From assembly GCF_004004515.1 (NCBI RefSeq), contig NZ_RXOL01000002.1, forward strand, positions 62,001 through 126,000: a DNA stretch of 64,000 bases. Direction: 5' to 3'. Shown piece by piece: positions 48,487-58,765 of this stretch. A program made the position numbers and the translations under genes. Below the pieces are notes generated by a model. That model was given only the letters and a program-made list of their open reading frames with translations. It was not told where the DNA came from and did no database searches. The DNA comes from Croceicoccus ponticola. Its GTDB lineage: Bacteria; Pseudomonadota; Alphaproteobacteria; Sphingomonadales; Sphingomonadaceae. The first letter of the stretch is position 1, and the number at the start of each line of letters is the position of its first letter.

Positions 48487-49835
48487 GTTGATCGACCTTT
48501 TCGAAACTCGGGGGATAGAGCGGGGCAGAGCATCGCAACAGCCATCGCAAAAAGACAGGCTATCGACATGGAACGCAAGGGATAATCCACGAGCGAGTGT
48601 GCCGCAACCACGCCGATCGTTCCAAGCGCGAACGTGATCTGTCGCGACGCATGGCCACCTGCACGCAGCGCACGCCAGGCGAGCCAGCCGATTACGGCGA
48701 TTGCCATGGCGAGCAGCACCATCCCGGGTGCCCCCGCTTCGATGAGCAGTTCGAGGTAGTCGTTGTGGGCCCGATTGGTGCGCAGACCATCCAGCACCTC
48801 GAGCCGTTCAAACGGCATGAACAACGATATGAAACCGCCCATTCCGCCACCCGCCGGCCAATAGGCCAGCGCCGCAGCCCAGGCATCGGCCCAGATGTCG
48901 GTCCGTATGGATTCCAGCGAATCGAGCCGCTCCAACGAGCGTCGTGCGGCAGGTGATGTCAGGAGCGCCATCACAGCCCCCACCGCCGAGAGGAAGAATC
49001 CCGCTACGGCAAACAGAAGCTTGCGGCGGGGAATTGCGCGAAAAGTGCCCGCCAAGTGGAACGCCAGGGGAAGGACGATGACCATGATCGCGATACCCGC
49101 ACGCGATCCGGTAAACAACACGCCCAGCGCCAGCAACGCGATCCCGGCCGCCCCCACGAACCTGCCCGCTGCTCCGAAGATCCGCATCGGCTGAATTGCG
49201 GCCCATGCCAGCATCGCGATCGTCAGCATGTCGGCGGCAAGGTTTCGCCCGGCCTGAAAACCGGTCAACCAGCCTGCACTGCTGTCGGCATAGAGGTAAA
49301 AACGTTCCGATCCGCTAGTTACCTGCAAGACGCCGAGCATGAACGCCGCGAGGCCGGACCACGCCACCAGCGGCAGCAACCCTGCACGTTCATCGGCAGA
49401 AAGCTTCGCGGTCATCAGCAGGACCAGCAACGGCGGGCCGAGCGACAACAGCGATGCAAGCGTTGCGGACGGAACCAACGAAAGTGGCATCCAGTCGTTC
49501 TGCGCACCGATCAGGGTCAGCGCGGCGATCTCAGTCTCCCGCCCAGGGAGTGATTGCCACAACGATGGCGGAAGCGGTACGAGATGCAAGATCGGCAAGA
49601 TCGCCGTCACGCCAGCAAGCACGTAGATCGCGCCCGGCACCGGCCTTGTCCGCCACGAAGCAGCGAACAACATGAACAGCAGCGTGATCGCGCCCAGAAC
49701 CTCAAGCGCCAACTCAGCCCTTGGCGCTGGTGTACCGCCTCCGCCCAAGACGATTGCGGCAACCACGAATGCTCCGGCCAAGGCAGCCGGGGCAAGCAAG
49801 ACTCGATCGTGCCGGCTATTGGATTTCATGTGCAT
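48483..49835 (-). CDS. O-antigen ligase / polymerase family membrane protein (Wzy_C)
   Basis: A 450-residue inner-membrane protein with about eleven hydrophobic segments. The WaaL/Wzy_C-type block 'IALLALGVLFTGSRAGIAIM' has the characteristic GSRAG motif, and a periplasmic loop follows with 'EVLDGLRTNRAHNDYLELLI', which holds the conserved His. This is a second polymerase/ligase-type protein in the locus, besides the one near 29,000. Which one polymerises and which one (if any) ligates is open. It starts the wza-wzc-TPR operon. Confidence 0.85.
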   Translation of the reverse strand: MHMKSNSRHDRVLLAPAALAGAFVVAAIVLGGGGTPAPRAELALEVLGAITLLFMLFAASWRTRPVPGAIYVLAGVTAILPILHLVPLPPSLWQSLPGRETEIAALTLIGAQNDWMPLSLVPSATLASLLSLGPPLLVLLMTAKLSADERAGLLPLVAWSGLAAFMLGVLQVTSGSERFYLYADSSAGWLTGFQAGRNLAADMLTIAMLAWAAIQPMRIFGAAGRFVGAAGIALLALGVLFTGSRAGIAIMVIVLPLAFHLAGTFRAIPRRKLLFAVAGFFLSAVGAVMALLTSPAARRSLERLDSLESIRTDIWADAWAAALAYWPAGGGMGGFISLFMPFERLEVLDGLRTNRAHNDYLELLIEAGAPGMVLLAMAIAVIGWLAWRALRAGGHASRQITFALGTIGVVAAHSLVDYPLRSMSIACLFAMAVAMLCPALSPEFRKGRST

Positions 49836-49870
49836 GGCACTGCCGTAAACGGTCGTTGCGCCAATAAGAA

Positions 49871-49894
49871 AGGCCCCGCCGAACGGCGAGGCCT
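49871..49894 (-). terminator. Terminator of the 85-residue protein gene
   Basis: Read on the minus strand, AGGCCTCGCC and GGCGGGGCCT form a stem with one mismatch around the loop GTTC, followed by TTCTTATTGG. It lies 24 bases past the stop of the small protein gene. Confidence 0.75.
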
Positions 49895-49917
49895 CTCATA
49901 ATCGGCGTTAAACCGAA

Positions 49918-50175
49918 TCAGTTGCTGGACTTGTCCTTGCCGTCAACGGCAATCAGAATGCCAACGGCCACAGCAGCGGCTGCTGCGATCGCGATGACCA
50001 GACCACCACGACGATTGGCGAGTTCGCTTTCCGATTCGGTCGGGGCAGTGCCGCGCTTTGCGACCGAGCTGGTCGGCAGCATGTTAACCGAACGCGAAGT
50101 GTCTGCATGAGCAACGCCGCTCAGGGCGAGGCCAGCGACTGCGACTGCACAGGTAAGGTTCTTAAGGGTCCGCAT
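49918..50175 (-). CDS. Small exported membrane protein of the EPS locus
   Basis: An 85-residue protein. A signal peptide with probable cleavage at 'VAHA-DTSRS' is followed by a polar stretch of about 35 residues. A C-terminal transmembrane helix 'GGLVIAIAAAAAVAVGILIA' comes next, then a charged end ('VDGKDKSSN'). No known family. It has its own promoter region upstream and a terminator downstream, so it is probably transcribed separately and perhaps strongly. Its position between wbaP and wzy suggests a role in EPS or envelope, without direct support. Confidence 0.7.
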   Translation of the reverse strand: MRTLKNLTCAVAVAGLALSGVAHADTSRSVNMLPTSSVAKRGTAPTESESELANRRGGLVIAIAAAAAVAVGILIAVDGKDKSSN

Positions 50176-50295
50176 AGTAAACTCCGTGTTCGGCTTTCGG
50201 ACAAGCTGCGCCCGGCCTTTGTGCTGGTTAATCAGAAATACTGAGCAATTGCAACCACAACAATCTCACAGATGCCATATAAATCAGAACCATGG

Positions 50296-51756
50296 CTAAA
50301 ATGCACGCTCGTGGATCACTACGCGCAAGGTCAGCAAAAGGATCCCGATATCGCGCCAGATTGTCCAGCCGTCGAGATATTCGAGATCGGACTGGAGCCG
50401 GGCGACCAGATCGCTTTCGCTTTCCGTTGCGCCGCGATGCCCGCGAATCTGCGCAAGTCCGGTGAGTCCGGGTTTCAACGTGTGCCGCTGCCAGTAGCGC
50501 TCGTCTATTTCCCAGAACAATTTGTCGCCCGCCTGTGACCCCATGGCGTGAGGGCGCGGCCCGACAAGGCTCATGTCCCCTTTTATCACGTTGAACAGCT
50601 GCGGCAGTTCATCGATCGAAGTCTTGCGAATGAAACGTCCGATGGGAGTGATTCGCAGATCGGTGCGCGACGCCGATTGCTCGCCGCTGGCGTCTGCCTG
50701 ATCGACACGCATCGAGCGGAACTTGAACACGCTGAAAAAACGGCTGCCACGGCCCGTTCTGCGCTGGATGAACAACGCAGGCCCGCCGTCCTGCAAGCAA
50801 ATTATCAGTGCGACAACGATCATCAACGGCGCCAGCAAAATGAGGGCCGGAATCGTCAGCGCAAGATCGAAAAGACGCTTCAAGGCACGCATGCGCAAAC
50901 CGAGCGGTCGGTGCGACACAAGCAGGGATCCGTTTGCGCCATAACGCCGAGCCCCCAATGCGCCCAGTCTCGAAACCGTCTGATCCACCACTTCGCCTTC
51001 GACGGCGAGCCCCTTCAATGCCTGAGCCCAAGCGAACCTCTTGTCATCGGCACAGCTGACGATGACCCGGTCCATCGGCTCGAACCACCGGCTGAGATGA
51101 TCGAGCGCGACAGGATCGTTGAGCACAGGGGTAAATCCCGCAGCTCGCGCTTCGACGCGATAGGCGTCGTCGATCGCCAGCGGCGGGCCACCGTCTTGAA
51201 CCACCAGGATGTTTTCCACGCGGTTGCCGCAGCTCCAACGCACAAAACCGTACATCGCGAGGCGCGCGGGAACGAGGAATATCGCAGATACCAAAAGTCC
51301 GGAGACGAAGACGAGACGCGAATAATCGCCACCGGTCTTCGCCAGGTAAGCCAATAGCGCCACGCCCAGCGCAGCAACAGCAAGCGCTTGCAAAGGAAGG
51401 ATAATGCCGCTGAATTTATCGCGTAAGGCGCGGATCGAATAGCTGCTGTTATAAAGCGCTACGGTAAGGAACAGCGGGATTAGCATCTGCGCTTGCAGCA
51501 ATGCGTGCGCCACACTCTCGTCCCGTGGCAGGACGTAGCCGCCGATGGCAAAGCCCCACACCACCGCCGCGATGTCGGCCAGCATGATGCCTATGTAACA
51601 TTGCAGCCGCCGCTTCTCCAGCGACTGTATCCCTACGGGTTTGAGAAGGGGGCTCTGCGAGATCGCGGCGCTGTCGCCGGGCGGCAAGGGGATGGTGTGA
51701 GCGTTGGACCGGTCCCCATCGCTTCGCGCTTGCAACTGGGCCCGGTAAGCATTCAT
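50296..51756 (-). CDS. Polyprenyl-phosphate sugar-1-phosphate transferase (EPS initiation)
   Basis: A 486-residue bitopic inner-membrane enzyme of the WbaP/GumD/PssY type. It transfers a sugar-1-phosphate (glucose or galactose) to undecaprenyl phosphate and so starts the EPS repeat unit. Four or five N-terminal transmembrane segments are followed by a cytoplasmic Rossmann-like region (about residues 170-280). Then comes the catalytic domain with '[18 protein letters not shown]' and '[20 protein letters not shown]'. The exact sugar is not readable from sequence. GalU, encoded earlier, would supply UDP-glucose. Confidence 0.93.
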   Translation of the reverse strand: MNAYRAQLQARSDGDRSNAHTIPLPPGDSAAISQSPLLKPVGIQSLEKRRLQCYIGIMLADIAAVVWGFAIGGYVLPRDESVAHALLQAQMLIPLFLTVALYNSSYSIRALRDKFSGIILPLQALAVAALGVALLAYLAKTGGDYSRLVFVSGLLVSAIFLVPARLAMYGFVRWSCGNRVENILVVQDGGPPLAIDDAYRVEARAAGFTPVLNDPVALDHLSRWFEPMDRVIVSCADDKRFAWAQALKGLAVEGEVVDQTVSRLGALGARRYGANGSLLVSHRPLGLRMRALKRLFDLALTIPALILLAPLMIVVALIICLQDGGPALFIQRRTGRGSRFFSVFKFRSMRVDQADASGEQSASRTDLRITPIGRFIRKTSIDELPQLFNVIKGDMSLVGPRPHAMGSQAGDKLFWEIDERYWQRHTLKPGLTGLAQIRGHRGATESESDLVARLQSDLEYLDGWTIWRDIGILLLTLRVVIHERAF

Positions 51757-51890
51757 GGATGTTGCAAGCCTATAGCAGTCTTGGTGAAAAAACTTATGAA
51801 TATAAACGCCTAGTTATCGCATCGGTTCCGCGACACCAAGCGGATTTGCCCAAATGCCGCATTGCGACACAATCCCGAGATTTAGACTGC

Positions 51891-52934
51891 TCAGCTTCTG
51901 GCCGCGGCGGCACGAGCGATCTGGGCGCAACCGGCGGCAAAAAGCAGTGGCGCGGCCTGGCTGTCGGCCAGCAACGCGCGGTGCAGTTCGATCAACCGTT
52001 CGCCCAGCCGCGCCAATCGCGCACCCCGCCAGCATTGCAACTGGCGGGTAATGGCGGCCTGATCGCGAAAGAAGATGCGGTGAGCCTTTACTTCGCCATT
52101 GACGAAACCGGCGACATCGCCGCGCCCCTCCAGGCGCGAAGCGATCTGCGCCAATTGCGCGACCCGCCGCTCCATCGCGAGCAAGGTTCCGACAGGATTC
52201 AAACCCAGTTGCCCGAAACGCGCCAGTTCCCCCGGCACTTTCGCCCCTTCCCCCGAAAGCACCGCATCCACCAGCGGCATCATCCCGTCGTCTTCGGTTT
52301 CGGCGGCGATGGCGTCGAGATCGGCTGCGGTTGCATTGCGCGGTGCCTGTGCATCGGCATCGAGATAGAGCGCCAGCTTGGTGACCTCCGATGCCGCCAT
52401 CCGCGTATCGAGGCCGACTGACGAGGCGATGCGCTGTGCGAGTTCGGAACCCATGCGCAGGCCCGACGCATCGGCCAGTCGCCGCACCTCTGCCGTGACC
52501 GAGGACAGATCGGGCGGGTAGAACATTGCGACCACGGCATCGCCGCGCTTTTCCAGCAACTTTGCACTTCGCGACTTGTCGGTCGCCCCGGTCGCGATGA
52601 CGAGCACCGGCCAACCCTTGGCCAGTTCCGCCTCGGTGGCATCGCTCAGAATCTTGAGCGCATCGTGCGCCTCTTCGCCGTTGGCGCGCACGACGATGTG
52701 GCGGCTATCGCCGAACAGGGAAGTAGAACGCGTTTCGTCGGCAAGTCGAACCGGATCGCGCTTCAGCTCGCCGCCGTCGATCTCCACCTTTTCTCCGGGA
52801 TCGGCGAGCATGCCGATGACTCGAGCGGCGGCGGCGTGGGCTCCTGCTTCGTCGGGACCGCAGAAAAAGAAGATCTTCGCATTGCGCGCAGCGCCTGCCG
52901 CGACCTGTGCGAAATTACGCTGGGTCGCCTTCAT
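51891..52934 (-). CDS. holA: DNA polymerase III subunit delta
   Basis: Clamp-loader subunit that opens the sliding clamp. The 347-residue protein begins with the family pattern 'FFFCGPDEAGAHAAAARVIG' and contains 'TSLFGDSRHIVVRANGEE', with helical collar-type sequence at the C-terminus. It follows lptE by five bases on the same strand. The order leuS-lptE-holA is a conserved alphaproteobacterial arrangement. Confidence 0.92.
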   Translation of the reverse strand: MKATQRNFAQVAAGAARNAKIFFFCGPDEAGAHAAAARVIGMLADPGEKVEIDGGELKRDPVRLADETRSTSLFGDSRHIVVRANGEEAHDALKILSDATEAELAKGWPVLVIATGATDKSRSAKLLEKRGDAVVAMFYPPDLSSVTAEVRRLADASGLRMGSELAQRIASSVGLDTRMAASEVTKLALYLDADAQAPRNATAADLDAIAAETEDDGMMPLVDAVLSGEGAKVPGELARFGQLGLNPVGTLLAMERRVAQLAQIASRLEGRGDVAGFVNGEVKAHRIFFRDQAAITRQLQCWRGARLARLGERLIELHRALLADSQAAPLLFAAGCAQIARAAAARS

Positions 52935-52940
52935 CGCGGA

Positions 52941-53435
52941 TCAGCCGGTTTGACCGGTCGCGCGCATTTTCAGCGCGACATTGGTGATGATCATGTCCGC
53001 CACCTCGCGCGTCAGGTTTTCCAGCGCGGTCTGTTCCGCCGCGATCGTCGCGTATTCGCTGGAAACGACGTCGATGCCCGCATCGGACCCCGCCGTTGCG
53101 TCCAGCACGGTTTCGCCGCTGGCCAGATCGACGAGGCGATAGCGCGCGCGAAGGGTGCGTCGTTCCCGCCCGATCGTGTCATCGCCCAACAGGCCAAGCC
53201 CGTCGAGCTGATCGTCGAGCCGGACATCGAGCCGATACCGCGCGGACGCACTGCCGTCGCCCAGCCGCTGCACCAGCGCATCCCGCATCAGCCAACCCTG
53301 CTGCCCCGGAATCGCCGAAACGGACACCGCAGCCAGCCCGGTCGCCACGCTTCCTGCGCCGCCGCCCGCGTACATCGGGGACAGGCCGCAAGCGGACAGG
53401 AGGAACAGCAAAGGGAGGACTAAAAAGCGCATCAC
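52941..53435 (-). CDS. lptE: LPS assembly lipoprotein LptE
   Basis: Outer-membrane lipoprotein that plugs the LptD barrel in LPS insertion. The 164-residue protein has a signal with lipobox 'LSAC', followed by 'GLSPMYAGG' and a single alpha/beta domain with the family blocks '[15 protein letters not shown]' and '[16 protein letters not shown]'. The start overlaps the leuS stop by four bases (ATGA), so the two are coupled. LptC and LptA are encoded near 28,000. Confidence 0.9.
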   Translation of the reverse strand: MMRFLVLPLLFLLSACGLSPMYAGGGAGSVATGLAAVSVSAIPGQQGWLMRDALVQRLGDGSASARYRLDVRLDDQLDGLGLLGDDTIGRERRTLRARYRLVDLASGETVLDATAGSDAGIDVVSSEYATIAAEQTALENLTREVADMIITNVALKMRATGQTG

Positions 53436-55954
53436 ACCACGATATTGACGAGCCGATCGGGCACCACGATGACCTTGCGGATCGTCGCGCCGTCGATGTT
53501 ACGCTGGACCTTCTCGCTGGCGAGCGCAAGCGCCTCCAGCTCGTCCTTGCCGGTTCCCTTGGCCACGGTCAGCGTGTCGCGCAACTTGCCCTTCACCTGC
53601 ACGGCGATGGTCACCTCGTCCTCGACCAGCATGGCTTCGTCATGCGCGGGCCATGCGGCTTCGGCGATCAGGCCATCCATTCCCGAGCGGTTCCACGCCT
53701 CTTCGGCCAGATGCGGCATCATCGGCGCGGACAGAAGCATCAGCGCGCGAATCGCCTCGCTGCGGCTGGCCGAAGGCGCGGCCTTTTCGGCGGCGTTGGT
53801 AAGTTCGTAGATGCGGGCCACGGCCTTGTTGAAGCCCAACGCCTCGATATCGTCGGCGACTGCCGCGATGGTCTGGTGCATCTTGCGGGCGACAGCCTTG
53901 TCATCGCCGGTCGCGGTCGCATCGTACTGGCCGAACAACCGCCACAGCCGCTGCACGAAGCGGCCACAGCCTTCGATGCCCGCCTCGCTCCACGGCAGGT
54001 CGCGTTCGGGCGGGCTGTCGGACAGCATGAACCAGCGCACCGCGTCGGCGCCGTACTGCGCGACGATCTCGTCCGGGTCGACGACGTTCTTCTTCGACTT
54101 CGACATCTTGATGACGCGGCCGATTTCAACCGGCTGGCCATCGTCCTTCAGTGTCGCGCCGTTGCCGTCGCGCTCCACTTCATTTGGGCTGTAATAGACC
54201 GGGCGACCATCGACGCGGCGCTCGTAAGTCTCGTGCGTCACCATGCCTTGCGTGAACAGCTGGGCAAAGGGTTCGGTCACTTCGATCATGCCGCAATGGG
54301 CCAGCGCGCGGGTCCAGAACCGGGCGTATAGCAAGTGCAGGATCGCATGCTCGATCCCGCCGATGTACTGGTTCACCGGCAGCCATGCCGCGACCTCCGC
54401 CGGATCGAACGGCTTGTCCGTCGGCTGGCTCGCGAAACGCAGGAAGTACCAGCTCGAATCGGCGAACGTGTCGAGCGTGTCGGTTTCGCGCACCGCCGCC
54501 TTGCCGCATTTCGGGCAATCGACATGCTTCCACGTCGGATGGCGATCGAGCGGGTTGCCCGGCGTCTTGAAATCCACGTCGTCGGGCAGGGTCACTGGCA
54601 GCTGAGCGACCGGAACCGCCACTACGCCGCAATCCTCGCAATGGATCATCGGGATCGGCGTGCCCCAATAACGCTGACGCGAAACGCCCCAGTCGCGCAG
54701 GCGGTACTGCGTCTTGGGCGTGCCCCAGCCGTCTTCCGCCGCACGCGTAGTGATCGCCAGCTTCGCATCGTCAACCGACAGGCCGGATATGAAATCGGAG
54801 TTCACGATGATGCCGTCACCCGATTCGGCCACGCCCTCGAACGGCTTGTCGGCATCGGCTTTTTCGGCCGCGACGACGCGCACGATGGGAAGACCGTACT
54901 TGGTGGCGAATTCGAAATCGCGCTGGTCGTGGCCCGGCACCGCCATGATCGCGCCGGTGCCGTATTCCATCAGCACGAAGTTCGCGATCCAGACCGGCAG
55001 GTCCTTGCCCGTGAAGGGATGCGCGACCTTTAGCCCCGTATCGAAACCCAGCTTTTCTGCCGTTTCCAGTTCGGCCGCTGTGGTGCCGCCCGCCTTGCAC
55101 AGGGCGATGAAGTCCGCCGCTTCGTGATTGGTGCGGGCCAGCGCCTGCGCAATCGGGTGATCGGCAGCGACGGCGACAAAGCTTGCACCGAAAATCGTGT
55201 CGGGGCGGGTGGTATAGACTTCGATCGTCTCGTCGAAATTGCTGCCCTTGAAATGGGCCTGCATGCCCGTAGACTTGCCGATCCAGTTTTCCTGCATCAG
55301 GCGAACCTTTTCAGGCCACTTGTCGAGCTTGCCCAAGCCATCGAGCAGGTCGTCGGCGAACTGCGTGATCTTCAGGAACCACTGCGACAGCTTGCGCTTT
55401 TCGACCAGCGCGCCCGAACGCCAGCCACGCCCGTCGATCACCTGTTCGTTGGCCAGCACGGTCATGTCGATCGGATCCCAATTGACCGCCGATTCCTTGC
55501 GATAGACGAGGCCATGCTTGTAAAATTCGAGGAACAGCGCCTGTTCGTGCCCGTAATAGGCGGCGTCGCAGGTCGCGAATTCGCGGCTCCAGTCCAGCGC
55601 GAAGCCCAACCGTTGCAGCTGAGCCTTCATGTTGGTGATGTTTTCGCGCGTCCATCCGCCGGGGTGTACGCCCTTTTCCATCGCGGCGTTTTCCGCCGGC
55701 ATGCCGAACGCGTCCCAGCCCATCGGGTGCAGGACTTCATGGCCGGTCATAGCCTTGAAGCGCGCCAGCACGTCGCCCATCGTGTAATTGCGCACGTGGC
55801 CGATGTGGATGCGCCCCGATGGATAGGGGAACATCTCCAGGATGTAGCTCTTGGGCTTGGCACTGTCCGAATCGGCGCGAAACGATTCGGCCTCGTCCCA
55901 GGCGCGTTGCCAGCGTCCGTCGGCGACCGACGGATCGAAACGCTCTTCAGTCAT
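53432..55954 (-). CDS. leuS: Leucyl-tRNA synthetase
   Basis: Charges tRNA-Leu. The 840-residue class I synthetase has the HIGH motif in '[15 protein letters not shown]' and the KMSKS motif in '[15 protein letters not shown]'. The editing (CP1) domain is visible around '[20 protein letters not shown]', and the zinc-type Cys pairs in 'HCEDCG' and 'CPKCG'. The length is normal. It lies 22 bases after the DUF3576 lipoprotein gene. Confidence 0.97.
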   Translation of the reverse strand: MTEERFDPSVADGRWQRAWDEAESFRADSDSAKPKSYILEMFPYPSGRIHIGHVRNYTMGDVLARFKAMTGHEVLHPMGWDAFGMPAENAAMEKGVHPGGWTRENITNMKAQLQRLGFALDWSREFATCDAAYYGHEQALFLEFYKHGLVYRKESAVNWDPIDMTVLANEQVIDGRGWRSGALVEKRKLSQWFLKITQFADDLLDGLGKLDKWPEKVRLMQENWIGKSTGMQAHFKGSNFDETIEVYTTRPDTIFGASFVAVAADHPIAQALARTNHEAADFIALCKAGGTTAAELETAEKLGFDTGLKVAHPFTGKDLPVWIANFVLMEYGTGAIMAVPGHDQRDFEFATKYGLPIVRVVAAEKADADKPFEGVAESGDGIIVNSDFISGLSVDDAKLAITTRAAEDGWGTPKTQYRLRDWGVSRQRYWGTPIPMIHCEDCGVVAVPVAQLPVTLPDDVDFKTPGNPLDRHPTWKHVDCPKCGKAAVRETDTLDTFADSSWYFLRFASQPTDKPFDPAEVAAWLPVNQYIGGIEHAILHLLYARFWTRALAHCGMIEVTEPFAQLFTQGMVTHETYERRVDGRPVYYSPNEVERDGNGATLKDDGQPVEIGRVIKMSKSKKNVVDPDEIVAQYGADAVRWFMLSDSPPERDLPWSEAGIEGCGRFVQRLWRLFGQYDATATGDDKAVARKMHQTIAAVADDIEALGFNKAVARIYELTNAAEKAAPSASRSEAIRALMLLSAPMMPHLAEEAWNRSGMDGLIAEAAWPAHDEAMLVEDEVTIAVQVKGKLRDTLTVAKGTGKDELEALALASEKVQRNIDGATIRKVIVVPDRLVNIVV

Positions 55955-55976
55955 CGTCCGATGCCCCCGAAACGAA

Positions 55977-56429
55977 TCAGCCGGTCAGCGCGTCGCGGCG
56001 CAATTCGCGTGCGCGGGTGAGGATGATGTCTTCAAGCTTCTGAATCGTTGCTGCCTGAACCGGCGCGGCAACCCACGTGCCGCCCTGCCCGATTTCGCGG
56101 CTGGCGGCGACGCGCAGTGCATCGGCGCGAAGATCCTGGTCGAGAATGGTGACGGTCACCTTCATCCGTTCGCCCGGATTGGCGGGGTTGGTGTACCAGT
56201 CGGTGACGATCACGCCGCCGTTCGAATCGGTCTGCACCAGCGGCATGAACGAAAGCGTGTCGAGGCTGGCGCGCCACAGATAGGCGTTGACGCCGATCGT
56301 GGTGACCTGGCTTGCCGCGAGGTCGGCCTTGACCTCGTCCCGGCTGCCGCCGCAAGCGGACAGGGCGGCCAGCGCAGCCGACGCCAGCAGCATCTTCGCA
56401 GGTGTCGTGTTGAGGGTCTTGCCGATCAT
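55977..56429 (-). CDS. DUF3576 family lipoprotein
   Basis: A 150-residue predicted lipoprotein with lipobox 'LSAC' and the DUF3576 blocks '[20 protein letters not shown]' and '[19 protein letters not shown]'. Its function is unknown. The family is almost always encoded directly before leuS and lptE in alphaproteobacteria, which hints at an outer-membrane biogenesis role. The ATG before '[14 protein letters not shown]' was chosen because it gives a proper lipoprotein signal. The open frame extends 54 codons further upstream without similarity. Confidence 0.87.
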   Translation of the reverse strand: MIGKTLNTTPAKMLLASAALAALSACGGSRDEVKADLAASQVTTIGVNAYLWRASLDTLSFMPLVQTDSNGGVIVTDWYTNPANPGERMKVTVTILDQDLRADALRVAASREIGQGGTWVAAPVQAATIQKLEDIILTRARELRRDALTG

Positions 56430-56820
56430 CGAGTCACTTTGTCCTTGGCCGAAAATGGATCCTAAACAGGCGGTCGTCGCCTTGGTCCGGCCCGCTCTAT
56501 CCCGCACAGGCGCAGGCGGCAAGCGCCGAGCCTGCTTATCATGCTTGCTTAATGGTTGCCCGGCCATCTTCGACGGTCGAGCGCATGCCATAAGGCGCCT
56601 CGATGCTTAACCTGACATTGCCAGAAATTGCACCGCAGGGGAGTCTGTCGATTCCATGCAACATGTTGGAACAGAATCGCCTTTTCTTTCCGGAAGGTGT
56701 TGGCATGCAGTTGTTTAAAGGAGTAGAACCCGCGACAACGTTGGATAATGCCACCGTATCGGGAACCATGCGCTGAAGACAGGCGTAACCCTTACGGATC
56801 GAGGAGGAAAGTTGGCCATC
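56430..56820. other. Divergent intergenic region with possible leader ORF
   Basis: About 390 bases between the divergent DUF3576 and barrel-like genes. No tRNA or known RNA family was seen. On the plus strand it holds a 23-codon reading frame (56705-56776, starting 'MQLFKGVEP') preceded by GGAAGG at seven bases. It also holds an EcfG-like promoter overlapping the end of that frame, and GAGGAGG at 56801-56807 before the barrel gene. The short frame may be chance. Confidence 0.4.
56762..56787 (+). promoter_or_regulatory. EcfG-like promoter before the barrel-like gene
   Basis: GGAAC, 17 bases, then CGTA: an exact -35 match and three of four at -10 for the alphaproteobacterial general-stress promoter GGAAC-N16/17-CGTT. 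It sits 33 bases before the ATG. Confidence 0.4.
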
Positions 56821-57636
56821 ATGGCTAAGGGGCACGACACGAAATGGCGACGCACGCTGCGCGTAGGCTCTGGCCTACTCGCTGGCACCGCGTGCCTGCT
56901 CGCTTTGCCCTCGGCGCTGGCTGCTGTGTCCGGCGACTCCGTTTCCTTGCGCGATGTCATTTCCATGCGAGACATCAGCGTTTCCGCCAGCGGCGGGCTT
57001 GGCGCGTTCACGCCCGCGTCGATCAATCCCAAGCTGATGGCATCGCTGCGCCGCGCCAGCGACGCACGCGGCGAAGTTAGCAGTTCTCTGTTCCGCTTCA
57101 CGCCTGCTGGTGCTGCGAAACAAGGTTCGCGGTCGGTAACCGTCGCCGTTCGCGTCGATCCCGAAACCGCACGCGCCATTTCGGTGCGCAAGGTGTCTGC
57201 CGAAGCGGGCCGCGGTGTCGCGGCTGTCGATTCGCTTGTCTTCAACCTCGGCGTTGCCCGCGGTTACCAAAGTTTCTCGCAGGCACCGGCGTTGGCACCG
57301 CAGGCCATCACGCGCAGCCTGACACTGCCCAGCGAAATCGGTAACGTCGCCGCGCCCGACTTGCGTAGCTTTACGCCGGCCAAGTCCGCTTCGGGCAAGG
57401 GCCGGTTCAGTCCGACGGTCGAGCTCGAAGCTGAAAACGCGCCCGGCACCACGCCGCGCACTTTCGGCGGGGCCGGCGAAATGTCGGTCGATGTCGGCGG
57501 CGCTTATCGCGTGGCCGACAATCTTAGGGTCACCGCGGGCATTCGCTATTCCAGCGAACGCGATCGCCTGGCGCCTGTCACCGATGGTCAGCAAGACAGC
57601 CAGGCTGTCTATGTCGGAACGCGCTTCCGTTTCTGA
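56821..57636 (+). CDS. Exported protein with outer-membrane-barrel-like C-terminus
   Basis: A 271-residue protein of unknown function. A signal peptide with probable cleavage near 'LPSALAAVSG' is followed by a Ser/Ala-rich region with 'SVTVAVRVDPETARAISVRK'. The C-terminal 70 residues alternate in beta-barrel style ('AYRVADNLRVTAGIRYSSER') and end in 'VYVGTRFRF'. A terminal aromatic residue is typical of outer-membrane barrel proteins. The barrel part alone is too short for a full porin, so it may be a partial barrel or an oligomer. The ATG was chosen over a TTG nine bases upstream. GAGGAGG lies ahead. Confidence 0.65.
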   Translation: MAKGHDTKWRRTLRVGSGLLAGTACLLALPSALAAVSGDSVSLRDVISMRDISVSASGGLGAFTPASINPKLMASLRRASDARGEVSSSLFRFTPAGAAKQGSRSVTVAVRVDPETARAISVRKVSAEAGRGVAAVDSLVFNLGVARGYQSFSQAPALAPQAITRSLTLPSEIGNVAAPDLRSFTPAKSASGKGRFSPTVELEAENAPGTTPRTFGGAGEMSVDVGGAYRVADNLRVTAGIRYSSERDRLAPVTDGQQDSQAVYVGTRFRF

Positions 57637-57874
57637 TGCCAGTGCATGCCGATGCGCGTGCTCCTGACAATGCTTATATGGCTTTCCAGTTGGTCAGGCT
57701 TTACGCTTGGGTCACTTCGCTTGTGCCGGATTCGGCCAGCGGAAAGTCGCGCACGGTTGCTGAACGTCAGTAATCCATGCGTTGCAAATGGCACGTGGAC
57801 GTTAGTCTGCTTGTCGGCGCGGACATGACTACATAGTCTGCTGCGCGAGGAGAGTTTCTGAAAGGGCGTTTTGA

Positions 57875-58597
57875 ATGAGCAAAGTTGCAGTAGTGACCGG
57901 CGGCAGTCGCGGGATCGGCGAGGGTATCAGCCTGGCGCTGAAGGAAATGGGAATGACGGTTGCCGCAAATTATGGCGGCAACGACACAGCAGCGAAGGCT
58001 TTCACCGAACGAACCGGCATCCCCGCATACAAGTTCGACGTGGGCGACCATGAAGCAGCGCTCGAAGGTTGCAACCGCATCGCCGCAGATCTCGGCCCGA
58101 TCGATGTCGTGGTGAACAACGCGGGCATCACCCGCGATAGCGTGCTGCACAAGATGACCTGGGAAGACTGGAACGAGGTGATGCGCATCAATCTCGGCGG
58201 TTGCTTCAACATGGCCAAGGCGACGTTCCCCGGCATGCGCGAACGCAAATGGGGCCGCATCGTCAACATCGGCTCGGTAAACGGTCAGGCGGGCCAGTAC
58301 GGCCAAGTCAACTATGCCGCGGCAAAATCGGGCATCCACGGCTTTACCAAGGCGCTGGCCCAAGAAGGCGCAAAGTTCGGCGTGACCGTCAACGCCATCG
58401 CGCCGGGATATATCGACACCGACATGGTCGCGGCTGTGCCAGAGCCCGTGCTGCAGAAAATCATCGCCAAGATTCCTGTCGGCCGCCTTGGCCACGCGGA
58501 TGAAATCGCACGCGGCGTTGCGTTCTTCTGTTCCGACGATGCGACCTTCGTCACCGGCTCGACGCTGAGCATCAACGGCGGTCAGCACATGTATTGA
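57875..58597 (+). CDS. phaB: Acetoacetyl-CoA reductase (PhaB-type)
   Basis: NADPH-dependent reduction of acetoacetyl-CoA to (R)-3-hydroxybutyryl-CoA, the second step of polyhydroxybutyrate synthesis. The 240-residue SDR enzyme has cofactor motif 'VTGGSRGIGEG' (from residue 7), the NNAG block and the catalytic Ser134, Tyr147 and Lys151. 'GGCFNMAKATFPGMRERKWG' is PhaB-like rather than FabG-like. No thiolase or PHA synthase gene is nearby. A FabG role is the main alternative. Confidence 0.87.
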   Translation: MSKVAVVTGGSRGIGEGISLALKEMGMTVAANYGGNDTAAKAFTERTGIPAYKFDVGDHEAALEGCNRIAADLGPIDVVVNNAGITRDSVLHKMTWEDWNEVMRINLGGCFNMAKATFPGMRERKWGRIVNIGSVNGQAGQYGQVNYAAAKSGIHGFTKALAQEGAKFGVTVNAIAPGYIDTDMVAAVPEPVLQKIIAKIPVGRLGHADEIARGVAFFCSDDATFVTGSTLSINGGQHMY

Positions 58598-58710
58598 CGG
58601 GTTTCGGCGGATTGGCCCTGGCCTGTCCGCCGGCTCCATTACGGCGGCTTGCGTTAAATACCGCCCTCCCTGATTTCGCTGGTGACATCAGGCAAGTTTG
58701 AGCCAAACAT

Positions 58711-58748
58711 GAAAAAAGGCGCGCCCCGTGCGGGACGCGCATTTTTTT
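58711..58748. terminator. Bidirectional intrinsic terminator between phaB and gltD
   Basis: GCGCGCCCCG and CGGGACGCGC form a 10-bp stem with one mismatch around the loop TG. A run of six A lies on the left side and seven T on the right, so both strands have a T run after the stem. The two flanking genes converge on it. Confidence 0.88.
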
Positions 58749-58765
58749 ATTCAGATGGTTATGCG

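Noticed and set aside
49918-50175. PEP-CTERM/exosortase substrate
   Set aside because: There is a C-terminal helix followed by charged residues, but no Pro-Glu-Pro motif before it and no exosortase gene in the locus.
56705-56776. 23-codon reading frame as a confident gene
   Set aside because: It has a good ribosome-binding site, but length and lack of comparison make chance likely. Kept only as a possibility in the findings.
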